Shown here one piece after another: positions 13,694 to 24,403 of a DNA stretch of 64,000 nt. The position numbers were made by a program, and so were the translations under genes. The stretch lies in contig CM055109.1 in the NCBI GenBank assembly GCA_029204225.1, positions 26,418,178 through 26,482,177 on the forward strand, in the 5' to 3' direction. Every line of letters begins with the position of its first letter. Position 1 is the first letter of the stretch. The notes under the pieces were generated by a model. The model made no database searches. It was given only the letters and a program-made list of their open reading frames with translations, and was not told where the DNA came from. The stretch is from Diphasiastrum complanatum (Eukaryota > Streptophyta > Lycopodiopsida > Lycopodiales > Lycopodiaceae).

Positions 13694-14373
13694 TGTGAAA
13701 ATTTGCCTACATTGGCAAATCTAGCCATGTAGAATATTGTACATTTTGTCAATATTGTTTGTTGGTTACTTCAATGGCCAAAGTGCCACTTGTACATACA
13801 CACCTAAAGTAGGTTACCACGAGTCAAGAGGAGTGGTTGTGTCTATTTGGTAGTGATTCCTACTTTGTAGGATCTAGACCATGATTTATGATGAGATTTG
13901 TACCTACCAAGCATGACTCTTGGATCTAGGCTAGGGTTTTCACATTAGGGCAAGAAAGTGGAGTCTACTTCCTTATTACATGCTGGATTTTCACCTAACT
14001 TTGCAAAGGAAGTGTGTTTTACTATGTATTCCCATTCTCCATAGTGAGAAGATAGAAACTTTTTGGAGCCTCAAGGAGAAACTCGAGTTTCCTCTCATTG
14101 TATGGTGATTACTCTATTTTTCCAATGAAACCCAGATTTGGCACTTTGTAAACACTGTCTACAGGCCGTACTACAGCCTTATTTCCACATGTGTGGAGTT
14201 GGATTATACTTATTGATCAATGCTTTGATTGTCTCTACTTGTTTCCTATCAAGCTGCTAAACTAGATCTTGTTTTCTGATGACTAGTTTCTGATAGATTC
14301 TTTAACAAGCATACAATCACCTTGTGGATCATTCAAAGATCTATTTATGGTCCTTAGTACTGTACTTTTCACA
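13694..14373 (+). repeat. 3' LTR of Copia element A
   Basis: 680 bp, TGTGAA...TTCACA, preceded directly by the PPT and followed by target duplication TGTAC. About 98% identical to the 5' LTR apart from a 12-bp deletion. Confidence 0.95.
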
Positions 14374-14378
14374 TGTAC

Positions 14379-15165
14379 TGACAAACCTTTCAGTTTTTTG
14401 GTGTACCTTCAACAATTTTCTAAATCTTGTGTGCCTCAAGACACCTACATTCTCATAGTAAACTGTCGACTTGTCCTTGGTCATTAAGAGGGACGAGTTT
14501 CTTTTCGAAGAGAAAAATTTCCAATCAGTCAATCCAACAACTTGTACACTGGCCCGAGCGTTTTAGGTGGCCTACTCAAGAACATGATGTTGCCTTCTGA
14601 CTTGAGCTTAGGTGCCTGGGCATCACCCCCTTCAAAGCTAGCCCACTAGGCATCACCCCAACTTAAACTAATGTAATTGGCAACAATTATGTCAGAATCA
14701 TTTTGATCACCTCAAGATATATCTGTTGTTTCATTTCCCATTTAATTCATCTGTCATCTCAGTTTCATGTTAAAGTGGTCTCATCCACAAACCGGATGAA
14801 ATTTAATAATCTTCTAGATTGACTTCTAATCAGTTGTTGTGTCGATTTTACAACACAATTGACGTGGAATTTTATTATATTAAATTTTATTCATTAGTTT
14901 GTGATCCATGCTCCATTGTTGTTTCGATGTTTGATCATTTCATCCTCTGGGAGCTGCATAGCATTTGTGCCTAAGACTAAAGGTTCCTCTACATAATCTT
15001 TTGATTTGACTTCATCACTAAATGGATAGCATATTAATGGTCATTTAAATTTCGCGTACTGTGACACTTGAGAGTATCACCAATGTATTTTATGAGCTTG
15101 GATTGAAGTGACCTATAGAGCAACCCACATGGTGACCTATAGAGCAACCCACATGGTTCCCCAAG
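14379..15165. other. Spacer between Copia elements A and B
   Basis: No coding signal recognised. The right end has a 22-bp tandem duplication (GTGACCTATAGAGCAACCCA type) around 15108-15155. The 3' LTR expected for element B was not found here. Confidence 0.5.
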
Positions 15166-15193
15166 CTATCAAGATTCTGAGTGAGCTTAATTT

Positions 15194-15394
15194 GACTTTG
15201 GAAGTCTGTGGATGGTACACCTTATATCCGAAGGCATTTTTTGGGTATCCCACAAACACACAGGAAAACCCTTTCGGGTCCAATTTCTTCCTCAGTTTGT
15301 CAGAAATATGAGCACAGGCTCTGATTCCGAACACCCTCGTATGCCCCACAGAAGGCTTTCCTCCTGACCATATGCTTTCTGGTATCTCATCTTT
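15194..15394 (-). pseudogene. Displaced integrase C-terminal piece fused behind RNase H
   Basis: After the RNase H text HFIRERLLSRE, the same frame continues with IPESIWSGGKPSVGHTRVFG, then KLDPKGFSCVFVGYPKNAFG and GYKVYHPQTSKV. That is the conserved post-catalytic integrase region, which normally lies well upstream of RT. In element B this is precisely part of the missing integrase. The fusion is in frame across the junction near 15394. It could be a template-switch product or a second relic abutting the first. Confidence 0.8.
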
Positions 15395-17188
15395 TTCACG
15401 ACTCAACAGCCTCTCACGTATAAAGTGATATTGAATCTCAATGTGTTTAGTTCTCGCATGGAACACTGGATTCTTTGCTAGCTGAATGCCACTCTGACTG
15501 TCACTATGTAAAGTCGTGGGATTTTTCTGCTTCATGCCAACTTCTTCCAAGATTTGTCTCAACCATATAGCTTCCTGCGCTGCACTACACATTGCCTTAT
15601 ACTCTGCCTCTGTGGTGGAAAGAGCAATTGTACTTTGCTTCTTACTAAACCAGAAAAAGCAACTACCATAGATCTACGATCATCATAGTCACCTCCCCAA
15701 TCTGCATCCACATAGCCACACAACTCAGGTAAACCATCATGCTTCCTGTAAATTAAGCCATACTTTGCATTGCCTTTTACATAACGCAGTGCCTTCCTGT
15801 AAATTAAGCCCAATGCCAACAACATAGCATATATCTGGTCTAGTCGTGGTAAGGTAAATCAAGCTCCCTACTAACTGCCTATACAGCGTAGCATGAAATG
15901 ACTGTGACTCATCAAGCTTAGAAAGCTTTTTACCTGGTTTAATAGGAGTATTTACTGGTTGGCAATCCTGCAACCTAAACCTATGCAGCAACTCTTTGAC
16001 ATACTTCACTTGTGTTAAACCCACTTCGTGTCCTTTTTGCCACACCTGTACTCCAAGGCAATAATGCATCAGGCTGAGATCTGTCATCTCGAATTGTTCC
16101 ATGAGGTCTTTCTCGATCATATCTATCATCTTTTGATTATTTCCCGTAATAATCAAGTCATCAACATAAAGAGCAATCAAAGCAACCATACCATCAAAGC
16201 ATAAGACATATAGATTTGGATCAGAGTGTGTTCTCACCATCCCCTTTGAACGAAAGTAGGCATCAATCCTGCTATACCACGCACGTGGTGCCTGTTTAAG
16301 ACCATAAAGCGCTTACATACTTTATTTTCCTGTTCTCTCGCTACAAAGCCTTCAGGTTGATCCATGAACACCTCTTCTTCCAACTCAGCATTCAGAAAAG
16401 CAAATTTCACATCCATCTGATGCAAAGGCCTACCAAAATGTGAAGCTAAAGCAACAAGTAGACGTAGAGTATTCCACTTACATACCGGCGCAAAGGTCTC
16501 CTCATAGTCGATGCCTTTGCTTTGTGCATATCACCAATCTTGCCTTGTGATTTGCTATACTTCCATCTGCATGGTACTTAGTCCTGTATACCCATTTGCA
16601 ACCAATGGGTTTCTTGCCAACTGGTGGTTCTACTAAGTCCCATGTGCTATGCTTAGCAATTGACTCCATCTCCTCTCCCATGGCCTTGACCCAAATGTCA
16701 TCATCCTTCGCTTCACCATAAGTCGAAGGTTCTTTGCTTTGAATAATGCTAGATAAGAGAGCATAATTTTCTTCATACCTCTTAGGTTGTGTCTTCTCTC
16801 TTGTTGATCTTCGCAGCTCTCTTTGGCTAGATGATCATGGAAAGTCATCCATGTCACGGCTCTCCAACAATCTCTCAAACCACTTAGGGAGCTTCCTGTC
16901 AGGTGATCGGCTTTCTAGTGAAAATGTATTCCATAGTACATCCTTCTCCTTGCGTTTGTCACCTGCAATTTCAATCCTTCTTGCACCAAAAGGTTTGTCC
17001 CTACCTCTCCAACCTGTCTCTTGAGGTTGAGTAGTAGTATCTTGAGATATATTCTCATGTTCATCACTCGGAAGGTCAATGAATGGATCATCATGAGGTG
17101 GTGTCCTCACTATACCATCTTTCCCACTGGATGTCTCTATCTTCTCAACATCCTCATCTTCATACATCTTGGACTCATCAAACCTCAT
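15395..17188 (-). pseudogene. Copia element B linker, reverse transcriptase and RNase H
   Basis: Linker text at 17188-16835 leads into RT. The motif HQMDVKFAFLNAELEEEVFM lies near 16425-16370, YVDDLIITGN near 16165, and IYLTTTRPDICYVVG near 15850. RNase H follows with YVDADWGGDYDDRRS (about 15700) and HARTKHIEIQYHF (about 15450). Several frameshifts break the frame, near 16315 around the YGLKQAP-type motif, near 16240, and at 15830 and 15590. Part of the region near 15780-15830 is a short local duplication of the AL-RYVKG stretch. Confidence 0.85.
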
Positions 17189-17269
17189 AGGCCCGCATAA
17201 ATCTGTGTGGATTAAATCCAGGATGTTCTTTGCTCTTGCAACACCCCCTTTATTGAACTTCTCTCGATG

Positions 17270-17765
17270 CTACTTCCCATATACACATGATTCGCACATC
17301 GATTTCAAGTGGTCTTCAATGGTAGGCAATCTTGTTACCATCTCCAATTTTCTCATCAAACTGAGACTTCCCAAGTTCAAGTGACCAAGCCTCTTATGCC
17401 ACAACTCGGTTTGCGGTGGAATGGATGATACAAGTCCATGTTGCCCCTTGATTGTAGCATTCAACCTGTACAATTTTGTATTGGGCTCCCTTACTCCATC
17501 CGCAATAACTTTGAACTTTTGGTTCACAACCTTCACAAAGCAACGATCATGGGCGAATTCTACTTTCAACTTTTGATCAGTAATGACTCCAACAGAAAGA
17601 AGATTTTTCTTCAAACCTGGTATGTAAAGTACCTCCCTGATCATCTTGCTTTTGCCCTCAGGTAGTTGGATTGAAACAGTGCCTATCCCCTTGATCTTGC
17701 ACACCTCACCATTTGCTTGTGAAACGGACGTTCCATTATCCAACACTTTCATGCTACTGAACCAA
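17270..17765 (-). pseudogene. Copia element B protease tail and integrase zinc domain
   Basis: The protein text contains GIGTVSIQLPEGKSKMI and LYIPGLKKNLLSVG, the conserved protease-tail region. It is followed by LWHKRLGHLNLGSL and a CESC motif, the integrase zinc-binding HHCC module. The frame stops at TAG just after YGK near 17267. Directly beyond, an ILDLIHTDLCGPM fragment (start of the integrase core) is fused to linker text RFDESKMYEDED, so the catalytic core has been deleted at this position. Confidence 0.85.
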
Positions 17766-17948
17766 CTTTTTGTCGAACACTTTGATATCCGCTTCATTTG
17801 GCGGCCTTCTCTCATCGCCTGTGACGACTTCCCACACGTCTTTCTTCATCAGTATGTTTTTCATTTTGAATTTCCACATTGCATAGTTGGAAATCCCGTC
17901 CAATTTGCTACAACTTTCACTCAAAATGGACTCTCCCATGTTTGCCAT
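17766..17948 (-). pseudogene. Copia element B gag N-terminus
   Basis: Starts at ATG 17948. The peptide MANMGESILSESCSKLDG followed by NYAMWKFKMKNILM matches the conserved N-terminus of Copia Gag (W-x-F-x-MK) and closely resembles element D Gag. It stops being Gag after about 60 codons, where a deletion joins it to protease-downstream sequence. The zinc knuckle and catalytic Asp are therefore missing. Confidence 0.85.
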
Positions 17949-19250
17949 CGCAAAACTACTTGAAACTTCTGCTGTAGGCTAAAAACAGTATGCCGAGGCC
18001 AACAATGATGTCAAAAGTTGAAAATAATGACCTACACTTTTTCCTTACCAGGCCAATCGCCACTTTTCCACCAATTTGAAAGCCAAATCGACGTCGCCTT
18101 CCGAGATGCACTCAGTCGTCAACTCCCAACTACGTGCCCAGTGGAATGGTGAAATCACTTTTGGCGCACTCCGAACACTTTCTCCACTGCAATCACTCTG
18201 TTTTGTTGTACTGTACTTGCAGGCACAGTCCGGGTGCCCTTTGTTTGGAGGTTATAGCCTTTCGTTTGGTCAAAATGGACAAAGGACCCAAAAATAGGGA
18301 CTTTTCATTTTTGAACTGTTTCTTCAGAGTGAAGAAACTTCACACTTCATGAACTTGGGACCCAACTCAACTTTCAATGTGAAAATTTTTATTGAAGTTG
18401 AATGGCTATAATTACTTCAAAGCTTTTTGCCTTCTTCAACTGCCCTTCAGACTCCATCTAAAGGTCGGTTTTGATCCAACTGTGGATATTCATCTTAAGT
18501 AGCGTGATCTCAACCGTCGATCCGTATCTACTCTCAATCATACAATTGTGATCTTTCCAAAACGTTGAAACGGGGTACTCCAGCTGCTAGACACTTCAGA
18601 GCGCTACAGCTCCACTCCCTCCACCGCGCACGACAGCCTCCTCGCGGCCTCCTTCTCCTTCACGAGCTTCAAGCTATGGCTGCAGGGTTTGGCCACCCAG
18701 CTCTCGTAGATCCAACGTGTTGTACTGCTTGCGGCTGTCCACGGCCACTTCAGGTCTGATTCGTACTGCTAAGACGCCCTTCTCTGAGATTTCACAACAA
18801 CCAAAATAATTCAGAATAGAGAGAAGACCAAGTATTTAGGCTTCCAAACCCTTGACCAGGGTTTTGCTTGCAACTTTTGATCTTGGCTTGCCTTTCACAT
18901 CTCTCTGGCTGGCCAAATCAATTGCTTTGAGGTCGCCCTACCACTGGAAAGCTGATGCTTCATCCGTTTGTCAAACGGTGTCTGATTGATTGTACACTGA
19001 CTGCAAACACCGAATAGGCCTGCTTCAGAATTTCAAAATTCGACAGCTGATTCAGCCGACAACCCTTGTCTCTAAATCCTCACACAGTCTCAAGCTTACC
19101 AAGCTTCTGTGTGCTAAACTCTCTGCACTAGTGTTTCTCCTTCCGTCTTTAACCCATCGTAAATCCCAAACTCTCGGAAGACAGTTCTCCGAAACCTCTC
19201 TTCAAAGGCGATGTTGTACTAAGTACACTCCCTGTACCGCTCTGATACCA
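17949..19250 (-). other. Long 5' leader of Copia element B
   Basis: About 1.3 kb between the PBS complement (19239-19250) and the gag start. The part next to gag is clearly alignable with the leader of element D at 46080-46410; shared words include AAAGTGATTTCACCATTCCA and GGCACGTAGTTGGGAGTT. No conserved reading frame was seen, so it is probably an untranslated leader with packaging signals. Confidence 0.7.
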
Positions 19251-19510
19251 ACTTAGAATTTGCTTTGCACAGGAACACAGATCATGCTACATAGTAACAC
19301 AGACAGAAGACACTCTCCACAGCAAGCTCACATAGCAACTGTATTTCTCAAAACGAAATTACACTATACATATAGTTGTTCACTCAGGCAACCCATGCAT
19401 GACCCAGGTTGCCGTTGGCGGGACACCTGTCCCGTCGACTTGCCTCGTGGCGAGGCCAACTGATCCTTATCCACTTATAGGACCCATAGTACAATAGCAC
19501 AATGATTCTA
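19251..19510 (-). repeat. Probable LTR remnant of Copia element B
   Basis: This sequence lies immediately outside the PBS complement and so occupies the LTR position. Ends are not canonical TG...CA where I expected them and no second copy is present, so the limits are approximate. Confidence 0.45.
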
Positions 19511-19525
19511 CTTTAATTCTAACTC

Positions 19526-20342
19526 AAAGGACGTCGAATTTGAGCAGGATTGGATCCGTTTGGTCTGTAATAGGCTCACGAACCTGTGGCCACCCCCCCG
19601 TTTGTGATTCCGGACGGTATGCACCGAATCCGACTGGTTCCGAGAATTATCCCTGAAGCCCTTTTCAGGAGGTCACTACAAACAGACGTAATGGACTGAG
19701 AAACTACCCGTTTCACGTCTGGTCTGTTCCTACAGGCTCCCCACAAGGTTACCCACTGGTCGGAATCGAAAGCTAGCGAAGCCGACACCGTTCGAAGCAA
19801 CCAGGGTTGAAGGACGGAAGACTGCGAAACTAGTCCATTTCAAGTGCCCTAATCACATTGTTTCCAGCGTAAAGACTGTTTTGTGGAAAAGGATGTTGGA
19901 TTTGAACATGATTGGACATGTTTGGTCCGTAATAGGCTCACAAACCTATGGCCACCCCCCGTTTGTGACTCTGGATGGTATGCACCGAATCCGATTGGTT
20001 TTGAGAACTATCCCTAAAGCCCTTTTTGGGAGGTCACTTGAAAACGGACGTAATTGATTGAGAAACTACCCGTTTCACATCTGGTATGTTCCTACAGGCT
20101 TCCGCGAGATTACCCACTGGCCGGAATCGAAAGCTAGCAAAGCCGACACCGTTCGAAGCAACCGGGGCCGAAGGACAGAAGACTGCGAAACTAGTCCATT
20201 TTCCATGCCCTAATCGTATTGTTTCCGGCGTAAAGACTGTTTTGGGGCAAAGGATGTCGGTTTTGAGTAGGATTGGATCTGTTTGGTCTGTAACAGGCTC
20301 ACAAACCTGTGGCCACCCACCGTTTGTGATTCCGGACAGGAT
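19526..20342. repeat. Tandem repeat, about 361-bp unit, 2.3 copies
   Basis: The landmark GGTCYGTAAYAGGCTCAC occurs at 19562, 19924 and 20285, giving spacings of 362 and 361. Other shared landmarks are CCGTTTGTGAYTCYGGA, GAAACTACCCGTTTCAC and GCCGACACCGTTCGAAGCAA. Copies differ by scattered substitutions of the C/T and G/A type. The unit is more GC-rich than its surroundings. No protein of note. Confidence 0.92.
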
Positions 20343-20652
20343 TATGTACAGAAATGAAACTATTTAGCTGTAATAGGGAAACTTTTGTCGTATTCCTATT
20401 TATGGTTAATAGAGATGATGAACATGACATTTCTAACATGCTACTAAATATGCTAATAAATACACTCTCACAAACTCCGTAAATGTCACGATCAGATCTT
20501 GAAAAACGTCGTTTCAAGAGTTTACAATGTAAGGTATTCGTCTTACCAATTGGATTAGACACTTGATTTGCGCAGATATAAGTTTTTTTTTTTTTCACAA
20601 ACTCTTTCCATACACTTCACATAGGTAGAGTAGGTGTATATGGGCATAGTTA

Positions 20653-21202
20653 TTGATGAACATTGTTGCCAAACTTCTGACAAGAAAACTCCTTCAGGTG
20701 TATTTTTAAATTCCCTGAAGCCTACGCACAGGTCTTGATGAACATCGTTTGTCAAAACATAAATGAAAGAAATACTAAAAAACATTTTCAGCAAATTTTC
20801 TTGACAACAAATTTTAGTTTGATATAATGATGATAATCTGCTTTGCAATCTAGCAAATACACTTCTAATTGGCTACTAGAACATCTACAACTGAAGCATA
20901 GGTCTTGACGAACATTGTTCGTCAACATTTATGAATTAGAGATAGACCAAATATCTCTCTCAGTTTATTGGAAGTTAAAAATGTTTTCTCGGAAAGTTAA
21001 AACTACACAACTGGCTTGGACATATATGAGAGCCTTTTCTTAGCAAATCGTACACTTTTGAGTTAAAATATAATTCTTGATGAACAACGTTTGTCAAAAT
21101 CAAAGACGACAAAACTCTTTTATGGCCTAGGAATTATATTTCAATGGGTTAGTATAAAGCCTAGAGCTTAAGCACAGGACTTGGCAAACACTGTTTGTCA
21201 AG
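20653..21202. repeat. Cluster of 21-bp palindromes upstream of composite locus 1
   Basis: The motif TTGAYRAAC-N3-GTTYGTCAA occurs at 20735-20755, 20905-20925 (perfect 9-bp arms), 21077-21097 and 21181-21201, with a degraded copy near 20653. Successive spacings are about 170, 172 and 104 bp. The same core forms the hairpin at 3868-3904. All lie within 900 bp of a long GA or CT tract. The surrounding 20343-21222 shows no coding signal. Confidence 0.75.
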
Positions 21203-21220
21203 ATTCATGGATGAGAGAAA

Positions 21221-21415
<195 letters not shown>

Positions 21416-21485
21416 TCACAATGTAAAAATCTAAGAATGTTTTTACTATGATTTTGAATTTATCATTTGGCTTGGAGATATATGA

Positions 21486-21770
21486 GAGACTTTTTTAACA
21501 TATTTGACAACAATTGTGGGTACATTGGAAGTACCTCATTGTCCATCACATTTCTTGAAAATTTTTGGTCATAGAACATCTAGAATATTGTGTGCTCAAG
21601 ATGCTATTAGGTTTGTTAAGATTTCAAGGACACAAAACGAATTGCATCAAGCAGTGTTGAAGAAAACACCATATCAAGATGCACTTACTCAAGCTCGTCA
21701 ACAATGGGAGCATTATGGCTGTCCAGCAAAGCCAATTGGGGGACACTCCACAGTGGATACAAAGTGGACG
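21486..21770 (+). pseudogene. Composite locus 1: exon following a ParB-like domain, 5' truncated
   Basis: The reading frame opens after a stop at 21483 and ends at a good splice donor (ACG|GTATGT, 21771). The peptide around GHRTSRIL and DALTQARQQWEHYGCP aligns with YETRISRIL and YQARMQWESLGRP of locus 2, where it directly follows the ParB-like domain. The ParB core itself is absent here; a microsatellite sits where it should be. The intron runs 21771-21906 with acceptor TTGTGTAG, both phase 0. Function unknown; it is recognisable only through its paralogue. Confidence 0.65.
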
Positions 21771-21906
21771 GTATGTCTAATTTTTGTTATTCGATTATAA
21801 GGGCTTTGTTTTGTGTTTTTTGAAATCTGTAGATTAATGCTATTAAGTATGTAATATTTGTTATTTTGCTACGTAAATTAATCCTTTTGTCTGATGTCTT
21901 GTGTAG

Positions 21907-22400
21907 GAATTTATTGATATGGTCAAAGTAACAATGGAAAAAATGAGCATTAAGCATGATATGCATATGATCCTTTGTGAGAGATCTTTGTTCGATAGAT
22001 GGATTACAATCATGGACAACTATGTTGCTGGACAACTGGCAGGCATTACTGGAAATTTGTGTTTGTTGCATTTTGAAAAAGACGGTGACAAAATACAGGC
22101 CGATGGAACCACACCTCTGCTAGTTTGTTTCGTTGTATTCAAGGTTTGATGGAAGCTAAAATATGCAAGATACAAGATCAAATCCTTCGAGGTAAAATTC
22201 TTTTTAAGAGAATAAAAACTCTAAAAGACCACGAGGACATGGAGGATGTTGCTCTCAAGTACAAATATAACAGGGTTTTGAAAAGTGCAATATGTGACTT
22301 TTTGGGAAATCTTTTGGGCAATAAGAACTTAGTGTATGACGAAGTAGAGAGAAAGTATGGAATACAAGAAGGTACATACAAAAAATGTACAATTGTAGTG
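21907..22400 (+). pseudogene. Composite locus 1: conserved linker region
   Basis: The first part (EFIDMVKVTMEKMSIKHDMH onward) aligns with the locus 2 stretch AEFQKYANKCSEKERSERGL. A frame change near 22060-22123 can be explained by a 65-nt intron (GTGTTT...CTGCTAG, 22059-22123), which leaves the downstream RCIQGLMEAKI frame open. Locus 2 has an intron at the equivalent position. The second part, to about 22400, aligns with LRPMQGLKEKDIFF of locus 2. A further frame change occurs at the A run near 22379-22385. No known domain was recognised. Confidence 0.55.
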
Positions 22401-23550
22401 TTGAGTGGATGAAAAACGCTATCAACAAAACAAAAAAGAAAGCAGAATTGCCAGAAACTGTGCAAACAGACTTACGATTGGCCTATGCCAGGGTGTCTGG
22501 AATACAACAATGCACTCTTGAAAAACCATGGAAAATATGTACTGCTGGACCTATGCTATCATGTTTTATTGAAGTGGTTGCAGCTTGTGGCAATGGGAAC
22601 GATATCGGCTTGGTTATCTTAGATACAACCTCACAAGGAAAATATGTCGAATGGATGACAGAGTCATTTAAAAGGTTGGTTGATTGTATTGCGAATATCC
22701 ACTCAGGTGATTCATATGTTCTTATTGTGTTTGTTCCATATGGTCCTTCATTGTATCATCTAGAAAACACCTTGAAACACATAGTAGGTTCATTTCTATA
22801 CAATATGGATCATATACCAAGGGAAACATGCATACTAAAAAGTATATTCTCAGTCATGATCTTTGTATAGTTATGGCATTCATATCCAAGACAGAAGAAA
22901 AGAAAGATTGGAAAGGTTTAATAGATATTGGTGGCAATCAAATGCCATCCATTATCTACCAAGAAGTTGAAGATGATGTTGATGAAGACACTATGGCCGA
23001 TGCGGAGTTGTTAGAAGAAAAATCAAAAGCTACAATTTTTTATAAGCCAATTCTTTATGAACAATGCCACCTTGTTGGAGGAGGAATAAGCAAATATCCT
23101 AAGGATCGTCAACTGTATGTCAATATAATCTCTTCGTTTTGTCCCAAAGAAAAAGTGGTAATCGATGCTTATACTGGAGGATATGGTATGAGAGCAGCAT
23201 TACGAAATGAAAGAAATACAATCACCTTTGTAAATAGCTCATGTGAAAATTTTTTTCTCGAGGGCTATTGTTCTATGATGGTTGATGTTCTTTCAGAAGT
23301 AAATTTTTTTTATAGAAGCGCAAGTTTGCACAAGGACCACAATAAGGATAATGTCACAATAGACGATGCACAGGAAAAACTTTCTGAAGACTTTTTGAAA
23401 TCATTGGATCAAGCATCACAAGATCTCCAAGTTTACGATATCCAAAAAGATACTTTGTATGAAGATCCAAATATCAATGCTAGTAGAGAATTTTCTGTGG
23501 AGGCCAATATACCTATGGGCATTTCACAACAATTACTACAAGAAGAACAG
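22385..23550 (+). pseudogene. Composite locus 1: beta-class DNA methyltransferase-like domain
   Basis: Motif order is that of beta-class N4-cytosine/N6-adenine methyltransferases: catalytic block first, SAM block last. DIGLVILDTTSQGKYVEW (about 22600-22655) sits where DPPY-type motif IV belongs, followed by DSYVLIVFVPYG. After a frame change near 22840, KYPKDRQLYVNIISSFCPKE leads into VVIDAYTGGYGMRAAL (about 23155-23205), matching motif X plus the SAM-binding VxDxFxGxG motif I. The catalytic DPPY is replaced by DTTS, so methylation activity is doubtful even in an intact relative. The exon ends at donor CAG|GTAGAT (23551). Prokaryotic and phage proteins commonly join ParB-like and methyltransferase domains, so ancient transfer is possible (inference). 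Confidence 0.55.
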
Positions 23551-23950
23551 GTAGATACATAGTTAGCGGGATCTACAATAAGGGACAAAATAAATTTCTT
23601 TTAGATTACGTTGTTTATGTTCAATATTTTCATTATATTGGACAAGGATGATTATATGAATTTGTTTTTTGAGCTACAAGATTAAAATTCACTTTTGTTA
23701 GTTCAATTATTGTTGGTTTCTTTAAAGTATTACATTGACTTCTTGTCCTTTACAATACACGTAGCAGTTTGAATTATAATTTTAACTATACATTCTAAAA
23801 TTTCACAAAGTTAAAAATCACAATTTAAATGATCTTTTAAAATTTACTTGGTAGTTTATAGGTTTTATGATTTAATTTTGTAAATATGATATTACTCATG
23901 TTTTGATATATCACTTCAAATATGTTTTTCAAGTTCAAAAGACCAGACAG

Positions 23951-24403
23951 TATGATGATAACATGTATATTATCTTAGATCTAAATGGCGTTCTTTTAAA
24001 ACGACGGGACAAACATCCTGGCTTGAGAAATATTCACAAATTTCAAGGAAAGTGGATACAGCTACGCCCAGGATGGTTGGAGTTGCTAAGCAAACTTTTA
24101 TCGTTGTTTAAAGTTGGAATTTGGTCAACAATGGCTTACAAAAATATTTTGAGCATATACTCTTCCGTGGAGCGGCAAGCTAGGCACAAAATACCATTGT
24201 TTATGATATGGGGCAAGGAAATTTGCTATCAACAAAAAGATATTATTAGACCAGATAAAAATAATGTTATTGCTGACTTCAAACCTTTGTGCTTTGTTTG
24301 GAAACATTTTTGTTCAGACTTAAATAATCATAATACAATATTAGTCGACGACTCACCATACAAAGCATGTATGAACAATCCATTCAATTGTATTTTTCCA
24401 TAA
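23951..24403 (+). pseudogene. Composite locus 1: FCP1/NIF-like HAD phosphatase domain
   Basis: An acceptor (CCAGACAG|TAT) continues the methyltransferase exon in phase after a 400-nt intron. HAD motifs are visible: YIILDLNGVLLKR (motif I, nucleophile Asp kept, second Asp is Asn), LRPGWLELLSKLLSLFKVGI then WST (motif II), and TILVDDSPYKACMNNPFN (motif IV). FCP1/NIF domains dephosphorylate Ser/Thr, classically in the RNA polymerase II tail; plant NIF proteins with LDLNGLL variants are known. The frame stops at TAA 24401-24403, exactly where locus 2 reads an Asp, so this is a premature stop. Confidence 0.72.

Larger units (their letters stand above)
8399..14373 (+). mobile_element. Complete Copia LTR retrotransposon (element A), non-autonomous
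   Basis: All structural hallmarks are present. LTRs lie at 8399-9090 and 13694-14373. The insertion is flanked by the 5-bp target duplication TGTAC at 8394-8398 and 14374-14378. A PBS abuts the 5' LTR, and a purine-rich PPT (TTTGAGGAGGAG, 13682-13693) abuts the 3' LTR. Internal order is Gag, protease, integrase, RT, RNase H, the Copia (Ty1) order. By eye the LTRs differ by about 13 substitutions plus one 12-bp indel (roughly 2%), so insertion was fairly recent. Coding is broken by three stops and a frameshift, so movement would need proteins from another copy. Confidence 0.96.
15166..19510 (-). mobile_element. Rearranged Copia relic on minus strand (element B) with leader and partial LTR
   Basis: Reading right to left: probable LTR end, PBS complement GCTCTGATACCA at 19239-19250, a 1.3-kb leader, gag start, protease remnant, integrase zinc domain, RT, RNase H, then a misplaced integrase piece. 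The leader and gag match element D at 46.0-46.5 kb, so B and D are one family. B lacks most of gag, the protease active site, the integrase core in its proper place, and the 3' LTR. Confidence 0.88.
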
